Counted from the stretch's first letter, positions 1-8,270 are shown. The stretch is 38,314 nucleotides of DNA from Cytophagales bacterium (GCA_030448185.1 JAUJNL010000031.1:25470-63783); one strand, 5' to 3'. The notes: generated from the sequence alone by a model not told the origin. Numbers and translations: made by a program.

Positions 1-2
1 CT

Positions 3-353
3 TTTATCCAGGGGGCATCCGACCAACCTAAAGTGTCTGCCATTGAGGTGATTTCTGTGCCTTCCAGTAGCCGTACCGCTGCTGCCGGAAGTAGTGTAGA
101 AGAAGCGTTTAGCGCAACGTTGTATCCAAACCCGGTAGAAGAAAAGCTTACGGTTGACTTATCCGTACCTGCCTCCAAGATTGTTTCTACTGCTATTACC
201 AATCCGGTAGGCATTTCTCACTTAAAGAATACCCATACAATGACGGATGCCAACCAGCTACAAGTAGATGTTACTGGTTTAAAATCAGGGATTTACTTAC
301 TGCGGCTGAATACCAAGGATGGACAACAAATCCTTAAGTTTATGAAGCGGTAG
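3..353 (+). CDS. C-terminal part of a secreted protein with malectin-like end and T9SS sorting domain (partial, 5' end outside window)
   Basis: The frame is open from the first bases of the window, so the start lies upstream; the GTG at 33 is internal to it. The first residues (GASDQPKVSAIEVI) look like the last strand of a malectin-type carbohydrate-binding domain, as seen at the end of many large Bacteroidota surface glycan proteins. After a short Ser/Ala-rich linker comes a type A T9SS C-terminal domain of about 75 residues: a YPNPVEEKL motif, then a VTGLKSGIYLLRL strand and a basic end. Family knowledge says this domain directs export through the outer membrane and is cleaved or anchored there. 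The catalytic or binding part of the protein cannot be judged from here. A hairpin terminator follows at 375-412. Confidence 0.85.
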   Translation, partial: FIQGASDQPKVSAIEVISVPSSSRTAAAGSSVEEAFSATLYPNPVEEKLTVDLSVPASKIVSTAITNPVGISHLKNTHTMTDANQLQVDVTGLKSGIYLLRLNTKDGQQILKFMKR

Positions 354-374
354 TGGTTAGTAGCTAACGGTACC

Positions 375-412
375 AAAAAGGGTGTCAGGCTTCCGGGCCC
401 GGCACCCTTTTT
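375..412. terminator. Rho-independent terminator, probably bidirectional
   Basis: A ten-base stem, AAAAAGGGTG at 375-384 and CACCCTTTTT at 403-412, with an 18-base GC-rich loop. T runs follow the stem on both strands. It sits between the stop of the T9SS protein on the plus strand and the restored stop of the convergent acetyltransferase at 411-413 on the minus strand, so it could serve both genes. Confidence 0.75.
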
Positions 413-880
413 ATTTGGAGTAGCCGTACGAGGTGTTAGTTTTGAACCGGAGAACCGGAGAATTAATGTATTCCATAAACAGCTCCGGCTGGGCGAGTTC
501 CCGGAAACCGTATTGCCCGTAGAGGCCGTGGGCGTCCCAGGTAGCCAACATCCACCGCTTCACTCGGCCAGTTCGGGGTAGTTGCGGATGGATTGCATTA
601 ATAGTTTGCCTAACCCATTGCCCCGGTATTCTTCGAGAATAAACACGTCCATCACCCAGGCAAAAATGGTGAAGTCCGTAACAACCCGGGCAAAGCCGGC
701 CTGTTTTCCTTCCGATTGGGTATAGACCCCGAAACAGAGGGAATGCTCAATTGACTTGCTGACGGTTTCCATCGAACGGCCGTGGCCCCAGTACGAACGG
801 TTACTCAAAAAGTCATGGATCACCGCAATATCCAGCAATTGCTTATCGGTAGAGATTATATAGGGACCAGGAGTATTCAT
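411..880 (-). pseudogene. GNAT family N-acetyltransferase, broken by a one-base frameshift
   Basis: The first frame (start 880, about 106 residues) carries the GNAT core: a beta strand with VMDVFILEEYRG, followed by the acetyl-CoA pyrophosphate loop motif RGNGLGK. It stops at 560-562. The adjacent frame continues directly as RWMLATWDAHGLYGQYGF, the normal end of this family, to a TAA at 411-413. Adding one G at about 561 joins the halves into a product of about 156 residues, the usual length for this family. The substrate cannot be predicted. Downstream it converges on the T9SS gene with a shared terminator. Either a single recent deletion or a sequencing error explains the break. Confidence 0.8.
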
Positions 881-978
881 ATCGGCTGATTAATTAATGG
901 GCTGATGTGTTGATTAGATGATTTGGCTTCGAGAGTTGAGAAGATGAGCTTCGCGCATGACAGTCGAGAGAAAATACA

Positions 979-1070
979 ATTCGGTTGTTCCGTATTTGCA
1001 ATACGGAACGGAGGAAAAGCGCATTGCAAATGCGCAGTGCTACAATCCGCATTATAAATGCGGATGAACA
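979..1070. repeat. Cluster of three REP-like short palindromes
   Basis: Three perfect hairpins lie in a row: 987-1009 (ten-base arms, loop TGC), 1019-1035 (seven-base arms, loop GCA) and 1045-1065 (nine-base arms, loop ATA). The inner arm ends are ATT...AAT in each. A similar hairpin recurs at 10340-10356. This is the form of REP sequences, which are often dispersed by Y1 HUH transposases; a remnant of such an enzyme lies at 18411-18732. They fill the 881-1154 gap between the acetyltransferase and the peptidase, which holds no convincing gene. Confidence 0.7.
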
Positions 1071-1154
1071 TCGAATCGAACATCGGAGAGAGGAAATACA
1101 ACCGTGAGATAACTTCGAACATCGAATATCACACATCACCAATCCCTCATCAAA

Positions 1155-3690
1155 CTACTGCTGTCCGGCCAGAAAGACGGCATTGCCGAACAACAACTTG
1201 CCATTGTGCCAGAAGGCCCGGAAAAGCGGACTGTTGGTCAGGTAGATGATCTGACCTTGTCCCATCTCCTGCACGCCAATCACGAAGGTATCCTTCAGTT
1301 TCTCCCGGGTTTTTGCTGCGGCGTAGCCGCTAATGTATCCATCCTTTTTAAGGTAGCCTACATTCCATCCTTTAGGCAGAAGTTCCAGATCGTAAGCCTC
1401 CCGTAACAGCGCATAATACGTATCACCGTACCCGAATGCCAGCGGATGGGAATTGTCCAGACTAACCCGGTAAATAGCGCCTGGCGACTTCTTCTTTAAG
1501 AAATTCCCTTTCGCGGTTGGCGTAAACCGGCAAGGTATCGTAACGTACCGCCTGGGTGCTCCGTTCCGGTTTCCGTTCTCGTTTCTTCCGCTTCAGGTCA
1601 AAGTCAGGCTTATCCACGAAAAAATTAACGGCGCTTTCCAGTGCAATCAACCGGCCGCCGGCCCGGATCCAGTCCTTCAGGGAGCTCAATGTTCTTTCCC
1701 CAGGCACCGCCGTAGTTACCGGCAGGCATAATCAGCACGTCAAACTGATTCAGGGGAACGCTGCTCAGGTAGGCAGCGTCCAGTACCGTCACCGGGTACC
1801 CGATTTGCTGCTCAAAATAGTGCCAGACCTCCCCAAATGCCGTGGAAGAAACGCTACTACTCATCAGCACCGCCACGCGGGGCGGTTTGATATAATGCAC
1901 CCGGTCCGAACCAAAATCGGAGCCGGTGGTGACGAACCCGGAAGGTACGGCCGCGAGGGTAACCTGCAGGGAATCCGCGGCCCGTTGGACGACCCGGTCG
2001 AAGGCATCGCCTTTGGTTTCGTTACCCGTCCGGGTAATGATCAGGGTGCCGCTTGGATATTCCTGCCCACCCGTCTGGAAAGGAGCCTCGGCGTAGCGGA
2101 CTTTGATCTGATGCTTTAACAGCGACGCCAGAACTGCAGATCCGGTAATCCCCGCCAGCGGACCAGGTATGCGTAAGGCCGGACTACTGCCGTAGGAGGG
2201 CTGGCCGGGGCGGCTTGGCTGAAGTTCCCGAGGGGGTGAGTTTTTCCGGCAAGCCGTAAGCGTCCAGCCCGAATGCGTAGGGAAGGGCCCCGGAGGTAAT
2301 ATCGTAGGTAAGGGAATCCTTCCAGCGGCGGATTAGGCTCCATCAGTACCCGCAGCAGGGTAGATTTAGGTTGATACGTACTGATGAGCAGGTCGTTTTC
2401 TTCCATTTTCGCGGACTCGTCCTTGCCCGTGGTGTACCGGAATCCTTTCACGTTGCTGCTTTTACCGGCATACCCGTATTGAATGCCTTGCCCGCCCAGA
2501 TAGCTGGCTAACGCTTTGATCTGGCTCTCTGCTCCTTTGGCTTTAAACAGGTAGGTTTTATACTTCCCACCGGGAGCGGAGGCCGCCTTTTTGAAATATT
2601 CCGTAAACTCACGGGTCATTTCGTCCTGATTAGCCGCTACGGCTTCGAGGGTTGCCAAACTGGCGGTATGGTGGTGGGCAATCCGTTCCTTAAGTGTAAG
2701 GGTGTCTCCTTCTTCGCGCAGCACCCCCAGCCCGGCCCGGCCCGAACCACCCTGTTCGTAAGTCATCCCAATGGCTCCGTTGAACGTGGGCCAGGTATCC
2801 CCGTAGCTGGGATAAAACAGATCAAACCGTTCCCGGGTGAAATACAACCAGTGATTGGCATCAAAATATTTACGGTTAAAATCACCGATGGTGTTCTGAA
2901 AGCGGCGCTGGTAGGGCGTTATTTCCGGATGAAAGGGTTTGGCTGCTGGGGAAAAGTAATAGGGATTGTTAAGACCCTGTTCGTGAAAATCGGCGTGCAG
3001 GTGCGGCATCCATTGGTTATACAGGGAGAGTCGTTGCTGCGTTTCCTTCTGGGTAGCCCAGGCCCAATCACGGTTCAGGTCAAACAGGTAATGGTTAGGT
3101 CTGCCGCCGGGCCAGGGCTCCACGTGTTCTCTCGACCAGGGAGAAATGGTATACGGTTGGTTTGCTACTTGCCGGTACCATTGCACGTACCGTTCCCGCC
3201 CATCTGGGTTCATGCACGGGTCGAGGATAATAACCGTATTATTCAGCCATTGCTGCGTTTTTCCCATTTTGGGTATCGAGCAGATCGTAAATTACTTGCA
3301 TTACCGCTTCCGAAGAAACCGATTCGTTGCCGTGAATATTATAGCTGAGCCAGGCAATGGCCTCTTTGGCGTTTCCGGCCGGACCGGGCATCAACCCGAT
3401 GCTCTTCAGGTGATTGGTTCGGATTTCTTCCAGCCGGTTCAGGTTAGCCGGGGAAGTAATGACCAACAAGACCAGGGGCCGCCCCTCATACGTTGTTCCG
3501 TACGGGATCAGCTTGGCACGGTCAGTGGCGGGGCCGCGGCGTGCTCCACGTACCGGATCATTTTATCGTGGGTAGTAAACTGTTCGCCCAATGAATAACC
3601 CAGAAATTGGGCCGGGGTCTGCAGGTGGGTTTGGGCCGGTAGCGGCAGAACAAACAGAATAAGGAATAAAAGAATATACGCGTACTTCAT
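1155..3690 (-). pseudogene. Large secreted M14 family zinc carboxypeptidase, broken by about seven one-base indels
   Basis: Start at 3690 gives a signal peptide (MKYAYILLFLILFVLPLPAQ). Reading on through frame changes gives a product near 845 residues: the zinc-ligand motif IHGNES, the substrate-binding stretch MNPDGRERY with FDLNRDW, the third-ligand region HADFHEQG, the catalytic-Glu region MTYEQGG, and a C-terminal glutamine-amidotransferase-like domain ending at a TAG at 1155-1157. This is the common domain order of large periplasmic M14 peptidases of Bacteroidota. Frame changes are needed near 3532, 3258-3262, 2318, 2232-2236, 2154, 1692 and 1496. Nearly all are one base more or less in a short homopolymer, and no substitution-type stop was met. 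That pattern fits sequencing error at least as well as decay. If intact, the enzyme would trim peptides in the periplasm or outside the cell. Confidence 0.8.
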
Positions 3691-3774
3691 AAATAAATGG
3701 ACAAGGTAAAATTGAAAATGGATAATTAATAAGCGTCTGTCAATCAAATGTTTATCCAATTCAATTTTATAATT

Positions 3775-3885
3775 AACGGCTGTTGCGTCTAACGGCTGTT
3801 GCGTCCCTACAGGACGGATCGTATGAGAAGGAACGTTCTTTACCGGTATTTTATCCCTCCGGGATATTCTTTGCATAACATGAAT
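3775..3885. repeat. Intergenic repeat region: 16-bp tandem pair plus small inverted repeats
   Basis: AACGGCTGTTGCGTC occurs at 3775-3789 and again at 3791-3805, spaced by one T. Directly after it are small palindromes (GTCC...GGAC near 3803-3815 and ATCCC-TCC-GGGAT near 3855-3870). The phrase GGGATATTYTTTGCAT seen here recurs at about 23416-23431 with one or two changes, so this is probably part of a dispersed repeat family. The rest of the 3691-4167 gap shows no convincing gene; a 71-codon open frame at 3928-4143 has nothing to support it. Confidence 0.5.
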
Positions 3886-4167
3886 ACTTAACTGTGTTAG
3901 GTTACTTAACAAAAGGTATATCAAATCATGATCCTGCCCCGGGATTCATACTTCCGCAGGGGCTGGCTCCGGCCGAAAATACGCAAAGCCGCTTGTAATT
4001 ATCCCCTCAAACCGGCCCGGTTGCCCTGTGGAAGCACAAAGTGTATAATAAATTCTGTTTTGGCAAAACAAATCGGGAAACAGTACTATTTTGCGGTACC
4101 AGAGGCCGGAATTGACTTCCCGCCGGAGATTTTTTATCTTTAAAGAACCCTAAGCTACCTCTTTCCT

Positions 4168-4661
4168 ATGGCAACGTCCTCCCTTGCCTACTATGTTTCC
4201 CCGATTGGCCTGATTGAAATTTCGGGTAGTGAACAGGCGATTACCTCCGTTCAGTTTGTTGAAAACAAGGACCAAGCGGAGTCACCGCAACTGCCCAAGT
4301 GCATCCGCGACTGCCGGACCCAGCTCGAAGATTACTTCCGGGGCAGTCTGAAGGACTTTGAGTTGCCCTTGCAGTTTGAGGGCACCGAGTTTCAGATGCA
4401 GGTCTGGAATGAGCTCTCCCGGATTCCCTACGGTAAAATCACTTCATACTATGCCCTGGCGCGGAAAATTGGTAACCCCAATGCGGTTCGGGCCATCGGC
4501 AACACCAATTCCAGAAATAAACTATGCCTGGTGCTGCCCTGCCACCGGGTGATTGGCAATGACGGCAAGCTGGTTAGCTACGCGGCGGACTCTGGCGCAA
4601 GCAGTGGCTCCTGGACCACGAACAAAGTTACTCCGGCTTCCGTCAGCTAAAGTTGTTTTAG
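4168..4661 (+). pseudogene. ogt: Methylated-DNA--[protein]-cysteine S-methyltransferase, frameshifted near the 3' end
   Basis: This suicide enzyme moves an alkyl group from O6-alkylguanine in DNA to its own cysteine. The N-terminal domain is followed by the DNA-binding helix region (FQMQVWNELSRIPYGKITSYYALARKIG) and the active-site motif PCHRVIG with Cys125. After NDGKLV the reading frame runs into an unrelated tail that stops at 4650. The alternative frame continues as GGLWRKQWLLDHEQSYSGF, the normal family ending, to TAG at 4659-4661. One missing G near 4583-4585 accounts for this (GCGGGCGGA expected). The active site is upstream of the break, so partial activity is conceivable. The gene stands alone, divergent from the M14 peptidase. 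Confidence 0.85.
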
Positions 4662-4699
4662 GTTCTGTCTACTGGATGTGGTTGTGTGTATTTCCTCAT

Positions 4700-4731
4700 A
4701 GTGTATACACACAATATTGTGTGTATACACT
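4700..4731. promoter_or_regulatory. 32-bp perfect palindrome, possible operator
   Basis: Both halves are exact reverse complements with no spacer: the left half is AGTGTATACACACAAT and the right half mirrors it. The outer GTGTATACAC is itself a palindrome, so the site has two nested ten-base palindromes flanking an AATATT centre. It ends 18 bases before the ATG at 4749, where a repressor or activator site would lie. A transcript hairpin is the other possibility; no T run follows it, so it is a poor terminator. Confidence 0.5.
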
Positions 4732-4748
4732 TGTTAGTGGTCATAAAA

Positions 4749-5222
4749 ATGAAAACAAACTTCGAGATAGAAGACAATCATGCGGTCCGTTATAGAGGGC
4801 ATCATATTGACCTTCATAATGACTTTGACTTCACAGGAATATCAGAGACTATCAGTGAAACGGAAATAACACTTGAGTTCAAAAAGTCAAATGGAGATTG
4901 GGTGCGAAACGATGGATTTGCAGAATTGATGTTCAGGTGTAAAAATGTCACTTATAAATACTTTGAGGAAGGAGAATTGACTGATTACCCCGAAGATTCA
5001 AAGTGTATAGGTGGAATAACCTTCTTTCCCTCTGCAATACGGGACATAAATGATGGCTTGACTCATCGAAAAGTGCCAAATGAAAATGATGACTTGGTCT
5101 TTACTTTCGAAGATGGAAGAATAATCAGAGTGAATTGCAAAGAGGTTGAATTGATTTTGATAGATAGAACGACCACTAACACCAGCCAAGCCGACCAGCA
5201 CGCCGCCTTACCGCATGGCTGA
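4749..5222 (+). CDS. Unrecognised small cytoplasmic protein (about 157 residues)
   Basis: I do not recognise the family. ATG at 4749 is preferred over the upstream ATG at 4686 because the upstream part would translate straight through the 32-bp palindrome into a hydrophobic, low-quality stretch. From 4749 the product is hydrophilic and acidic, has no signal peptide or membrane segment, and alternates strand-like segments (ITLEFKKSNGDW, VTYKYFEEGELTDYP, DLVFTFEDGRIIRVNC), which suggests a compact beta-rich fold. The last 18 residues come from a GC-richer patch that forms an imperfect inverted repeat at about 5187-5251, so the natural end may have been replaced. Its place between other small accessory genes and its AT-rich codon use suggest acquired DNA. 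An immunity-type role is a guess only. Confidence 0.55.
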   Translation: MKTNFEIEDNHAVRYRGHHIDLHNDFDFTGISETISETEITLEFKKSNGDWVRNDGFAELMFRCKNVTYKYFEEGELTDYPEDSKCIGGITFFPSAIRDINDGLTHRKVPNENDDLVFTFEDGRIIRVNCKEVELILIDRTTTNTSQADQHAALPHG

Positions 5223-5519
5223 CGCAGGAGGCGATGCCGCCGGTTGGCTTTGATACGTTGCCTGCAAGTTGAAGAGAAAGCAATTAACTTAATAAAGGAA
5301 GAGGATCGTAAATAAGCATAATTATTGAGGAGAAAATATAAACCTATAACCTTATGCAAATTTATTGGGTAGTATTTTTACTGCTGCTTCTTCCACAAGT
5401 CATAAAGGCCCAAAGCGGTACTTCCATTCAAGTTAATCCCGATGGTACCCATACGGCAGTTTTTCATAATGGGAATACAGCCACTGCTGTAAATCCAGAT
5501 GGCACACACTCCACCATAT

Positions 5520-6823
5520 TTCATCTTAAGTTTGATTTCAAATAGTTTGTAATAATAAAACCAAATATAATTTTGTTTGAGTAAGCTGCCAGCCAGGAAT
5601 TGAATGGGGATAAAGACTCTGAGTTTTCATGGCTCTCAAGAGCGTCTGTTATGCTAGTCCCCCCATTCACTCTTTTCAACCTTGAACAGTTCATGAGGCC
5701 TACGAGCCTGATTGCAAGATGGAGAAGGTGCTAAAGAGGCATTCCGGCCAGTGGTGATTCACATTTACGTTCCACTTCTTTTTTTTTTAGCGGCATGATT
5801 TACCTTGGCATTGACTGCGCAAAACTGACTTTTGAGGTAGCCCTACCGGGGGATAAAAACTACCAGGTGACTAAGTTCAATAATACCGAGGAAGGCTTTG
5901 CGGCTTTGCTTTCCCGGCTGCCGGAAGGCAGCCATTGTGTCATGGAAGCCACCGGACCCTACTACTGCCGTCTGGCCAGCTTCCTGCACGGCAAACAAAT
6001 ACCCGTTTCAGTTGTCAATCCTTTAGTCATCAAGCGTTTCTCCCAAATGCGCTTGGTAAGAGCCAAGACTGACAAAGCCGATGCGGTGCTAATTGCCCAG
6101 TACGCAGAACTGGAAAAACCAACCCTTTGGCAACCTACCCCGGAGTTGTTTTCACAAGCCGCTCAGGGAAATGGCTCTGGTCGAGCAACTCATCAAACAG
6201 CGCACCGCCTTAACCAATCAACAACAGGCTTTTGAACAACTGCCCCACCCAAGCGTAAAAGCACAAGTGGCCGTAACCAGCCTGCTCAAAGAACTCAATC
6301 AACAGATTGACCTGTTGGAAGCAAGTGTCTATCAGCGGATCAAAGACCATGATGATAAGCTACTTGACAACTTGAAGTCCATCCCCGGTATTGGTCCTAA
6401 AACGGCGACGATGCTCATCCTGCTAGCCAAAGGAGTACTGGCCTTTGAAAACTACCGCCAACTCATTTCCTATGTAGGGCTTACTCCCAGAGTGTACCAG
6501 TCAGGCACTTCGGTTAAGGGAAAAGGACACATTTGTAAAATGGGTACGGCCCGTATCCGCTCGTTGCTCTATATGTGCGCCTTGAAAGCCAAAAGCTGTA
6601 ACCCGGCTTGTAAGACCCTTTTTGAACGCCTGCGAACCAATGGCAAACCCTTCAAAGTGGCTCTGATTGCCGTGGCCAATAAACTCTTAAAACAAGTCTT
6701 TGCCATTGCTAAATCCGGGAGAGCTTTTCAGGCACCGGCACCCGTGACGGCCCCTGATTCCAAACTTTATTCGGCACAGGAAAACTTTTTTCCCTTTGGT
6801 TCTTGCTTTTTTTCACAGTTCAT
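5520..6823 (+). mobile_element. IS110-family insertion sequence flanked by TTCAT direct repeats
   Basis: TTCAT is found at 5520-5524 and again at 6819-6823; joining the flanks at this word restores the reading frame and repeat periodicity of the host gene, which fixes the ends to within five bases. The element is about 1.3 kb. It has no obvious terminal inverted repeats, a roughly 270-base non-coding left end and one transposase gene, which is the IS110 (not IS1111) arrangement. The non-coding left end holds the candidate bridge RNA. Only this copy is in the window. Confidence 0.85.
5592..5748 (+). ncRNA. Predicted IS110 bridge RNA with target-binding and donor-binding loops
   Basis: A basal stem (GCC-A-GGAAT 5592-5600 with ATTCCGGC 5741-5748) encloses two hairpins. 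Hairpin 1 has an outer stem GAATGGGG 5602-5609 / CCCCATTC 5661-5668, inner GACT 5615-5618 / AGTC 5656-5659, and apical GCTCT 5632-5636 / AGAGC 5639-5643. Its left loop strand ends TTTCAT (5625-5630), the same as the sequence left of the insertion point; its right strand GTTATG (5648-5653) is the complement of CATAAC at the restored target. Hairpin 2 has an outer stem CTCTTT 5670-5675 / AAAGAG 5733-5738 and ACCTT 5679-5683 / AAGGT 5725-5729, and apical AGGC 5696-5699 / GCCT 5706-5709. Its left strand ACAGTTCAT (5686-5694) is identical to the right end of the element at 6815-6823; its right strand AAGATG (5716-5721) is the complement of CATCTT at the left end (5522-5527). Bridge RNAs of this design are known for IS110 recombinases; the fold here is by eye. 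Confidence 0.75.
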
Positions 6824-6848
6824 AACGGGAGCACTTCTACACAAGTAA
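5795..6848 (+). pseudogene. IS110-family transposase (DEDD recombinase), one-base frameshift
   Basis: The N-terminal RuvC-like DEDD domain is clear: Asp7 in YLGID, Glu51 in VMEATGPYY, Asp93 and Asp96 in RAKTDKAD. A coiled linker (QIDLLEASVYQRIKDHDDK) leads to the C-terminal Tnp domain with LKSIPGIGPKTATML and QSGTSVKGKGHICKMG, which holds the conserved serine. The two halves lie in different frames; removing one T from the TTTT at about 6149-6152 joins PEL to FHKPLREMAL. The unmodified frame runs past the element's right end to 6848. One T fewer in the run at about 6785-6791 would give a stop exactly at the right junction (6823-6825), so the true C-terminus is unsure. With the bridge RNA it would catalyse RNA-guided recombination; as read, the enzyme is inactive. 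Confidence 0.85.
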
Positions 6849-7132
6849 ATCCTAATGGAACCCATACAGTGACCTTTCATAATGGTTCTACTTCTACCCA
6901 GGTTAACCCCTAATGGAACCCATACTACAATTTTCATCATGAAAACTCCTCTACTCAAGTTAATCCAGATGGCAGTCACTCGATCTTTTACTGGAATGGA
7001 AAACGAAAACATAAAAGAAACAATGAAGACCAGCAGGCAACACCCCATTCGCCGTTAACCTGCCTTGCCTCACCGCAATGCCAAAAGCGCAATCGGCACG
7101 GCTACGTGTGGGCTTTGCTCCGTTAGAGCACA

Positions 7133-7660
7133 TTGAAAATGAAAATACATCTGATTCTCACAGTGTTGGTGACCCTTGCTTCCTGTCAAAAGCAACAGCA
7201 TGATTATTTGCTTAAGGTATACAAGGGTAAGTTTGACGAAGTAGGTGTGGAATCAGGATACATCAATACGAAAGGAGATACAGTTATCCCGGTCGGGAGG
7301 TATTTGTATTGCTACACAGATACTCTACGAGACTTTGCCATTGTAACCCAGAAAAAGGGGAAGGCCATCGGTATTGACCGAAACGAAAGGGAATTATTTG
7401 AGGTGTTTTGGTTCGATAACGGTCCTGACCCGGTAGCAGAAGGTTTGTTCAGGATTGTAAGGGAAGGAAAAATAGGGTACGCCAACAAGCAGGGCGAAGT
7501 TGTGATTGCACCTCAATATGCTTGTGCCTTTCCCTTCCAGGACGGTAAAGCTAAAGTAGCCTACCAGTGTGAAACCATTTCCGAAGGTGAACATTTCCGA
7601 TGGGAAAGCCAGGCATGGATACAAATTGATAAACAGGGAACTAAACGACTTATGCACTGA
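7133..7660 (+). CDS. WG-repeat lipoprotein
   Basis: ATG at 7133 (or 7139) opens a short lipoprotein signal, LTVLVTLASC, with the lipobox cysteine near residue 18. The mature part carries WG/KWG-type repeats: GYINTKGDTVIPVGRY and, later, KIGYANKQGEVVIAPQYACAFPFQDGKAKVA. Proteins of this kind are common in Bacteroidota and fold as small beta repeats; their role is generally unknown. The reading ends at RLMH with the TGA lying in the loop of a 21-bp perfect hairpin, so the natural C-terminus may have been altered by the event that made it. It follows the tail of the NPDGTH gene closely. Confidence 0.7.
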   Translation: MKMKIHLILTVLVTLASCQKQQHDYLLKVYKGKFDEVGVESGYINTKGDTVIPVGRYLYCYTDTLRDFAIVTQKKGKAIGIDRNERELFEVFWFDNGPDPVAEGLFRIVREGKIGYANKQGEVVIAPQYACAFPFQDGKAKVAYQCETISEGEHFRWESQAWIQIDKQGTKRLMH

Positions 7661-7682
7661 AAGTGCATAAGTCGTTTAGTTC
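7638..7682. repeat. Perfect 21-bp inverted repeat with 3-base loop over the stop codon
   Basis: Left arm 7638-7658, loop GAA, right arm 7662-7682, with no mismatch in 21 pairs. The left arm is the coding end of the WG-repeat gene and the TGA stop begins at the arm-loop boundary. It has no T run, so as a terminator it is unusual. The form, a coding end exactly mirrored, is what a template switch or fold-back copy would leave. Confidence 0.8.
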
Positions 7683-7782
7683 AAGATTTTGGAGCGGATT
7701 GATCAGGCCCCAATACCAAACCTAATACCAGTTTCAACCTCCTATTAGCCCTTCTAGGCTACATTGGTCCACCGCAACGGAT

Positions 7783-8247
7783 ATGGTATCAGGTGGATTT
7801 GGTCCATTGGCAAAGATTAAAAAATATAAAGTGGAGGAATTAGTAAACAAGATTGAGAATACAGACTTGATTCTGAATCATTTCGGCTATTGGCCTGCCT
7901 TCCACGATGCTGAAGTGGTAAGCTTACATTTTGACCGGAATTTTAAAGAAGGACTGCCCAGATTATTAATACGGATTTATGCATTTGAAATAACTGATAA
8001 AGTAGAAGCTGGCTATTATCAGCGTATAAAGCACTGTTTAATTCAATTTGAATTTGAAGGAGTAGTGGAAAGTGAAGTAGATGGATTTAACCATCAGAAT
8101 GCAGTTTATGGAATTGAATTTGGGATAGAGGGCTCTTTGCTTACTTGCACCCTTGATCCGGCTTATGGAATAAAGGGTTTTACTTCAGCCCATAAGATAA
8201 AGGTGAAAAACCTTGAGAAATTAACAAAAGACCCAAAAGAAGAATAA
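7783..8247 (+). CDS. Imm50-like small protein
   Basis: A product of up to 154 residues, acidic and cytoplasmic. The stretch ILNHFGYWPAFHDAEVVSLHFDR followed by strand-rich sequence and VESEVDGFNHQNAVYGIEF is the pattern I associate with small immunity-type proteins often called Imm50, which are thought to protect against polymorphic toxins; I am not certain of the family name. ATG 7783 is a possible start but the conserved part begins near residue 25, so a later start is possible. No toxin gene is visible in the window, so if it is an immunity gene it is an orphan. It converges on the DUF4288 gene with a 23-base gap. Low GC matches the unrecognised gene at 4749. Confidence 0.65.
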   Translation: MVSGGFGPLAKIKKYKVEELVNKIENTDLILNHFGYWPAFHDAEVVSLHFDRNFKEGLPRLLIRIYAFEITDKVEAGYYQRIKHCLIQFEFEGVVESEVDGFNHQNAVYGIEFGIEGSLLTCTLDPAYGIKGFTSAHKIKVKNLEKLTKDPKEE

Positions 8248-8270
8248 ATGGACGGGTGCGAAATTAAGCC

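Larger units (their letters stand above)
5354..7126 (+). pseudogene. Secreted 19-residue NPDGTH-repeat protein, interrupted by the IS110 element
   Basis: The 5' exon-like part, 5354-5524, encodes a signal peptide (MQIYWVVFLLLLLPQVIKAQ) and the start of a repeat. The 3' part resumes at 6824 in exactly the same phase: CAT of the left part joins to AAC GGG on the right to restore FHNGSTSTQ. Removing 5525-6823 yields five copies of a 19-residue unit, consensus V-N-P-D/N-G-T-H-x3-F-H-N-G-x-T-x-T-x, then a basic tail (WNGKRKHKRNNEDQ) and TAG at 7124-7126. Inside the fourth repeat an extra C near 6910 and a missing T near 6930 cancel each other, leaving a stop in between. Function is unknown; the repeat looks like a short extracellular strand-turn module. 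The interruption is seen directly; the empty-site sequence is inferred. Confidence 0.75.

Noticed and set aside
3928..4143. 71-codon open frame upstream of the methyltransferase
   Set aside because: No family likeness, poor composition, and it lies in a repeat-bearing gap; likely chance.
6784..6848. Transposase C-terminus extending past the IS right end as a real fusion
   Set aside because: The overrun comes from a T-run frame choice; one T fewer gives a stop at the junction, so the extension is probably an artefact.
5187..7126. GC-rich inverted repeats at 5187-5251 and 7055-7126 as integron attC sites
   Set aside because: No consistent GTTRRRY core pair was found and there is no integrase; similarity between the two is weak.
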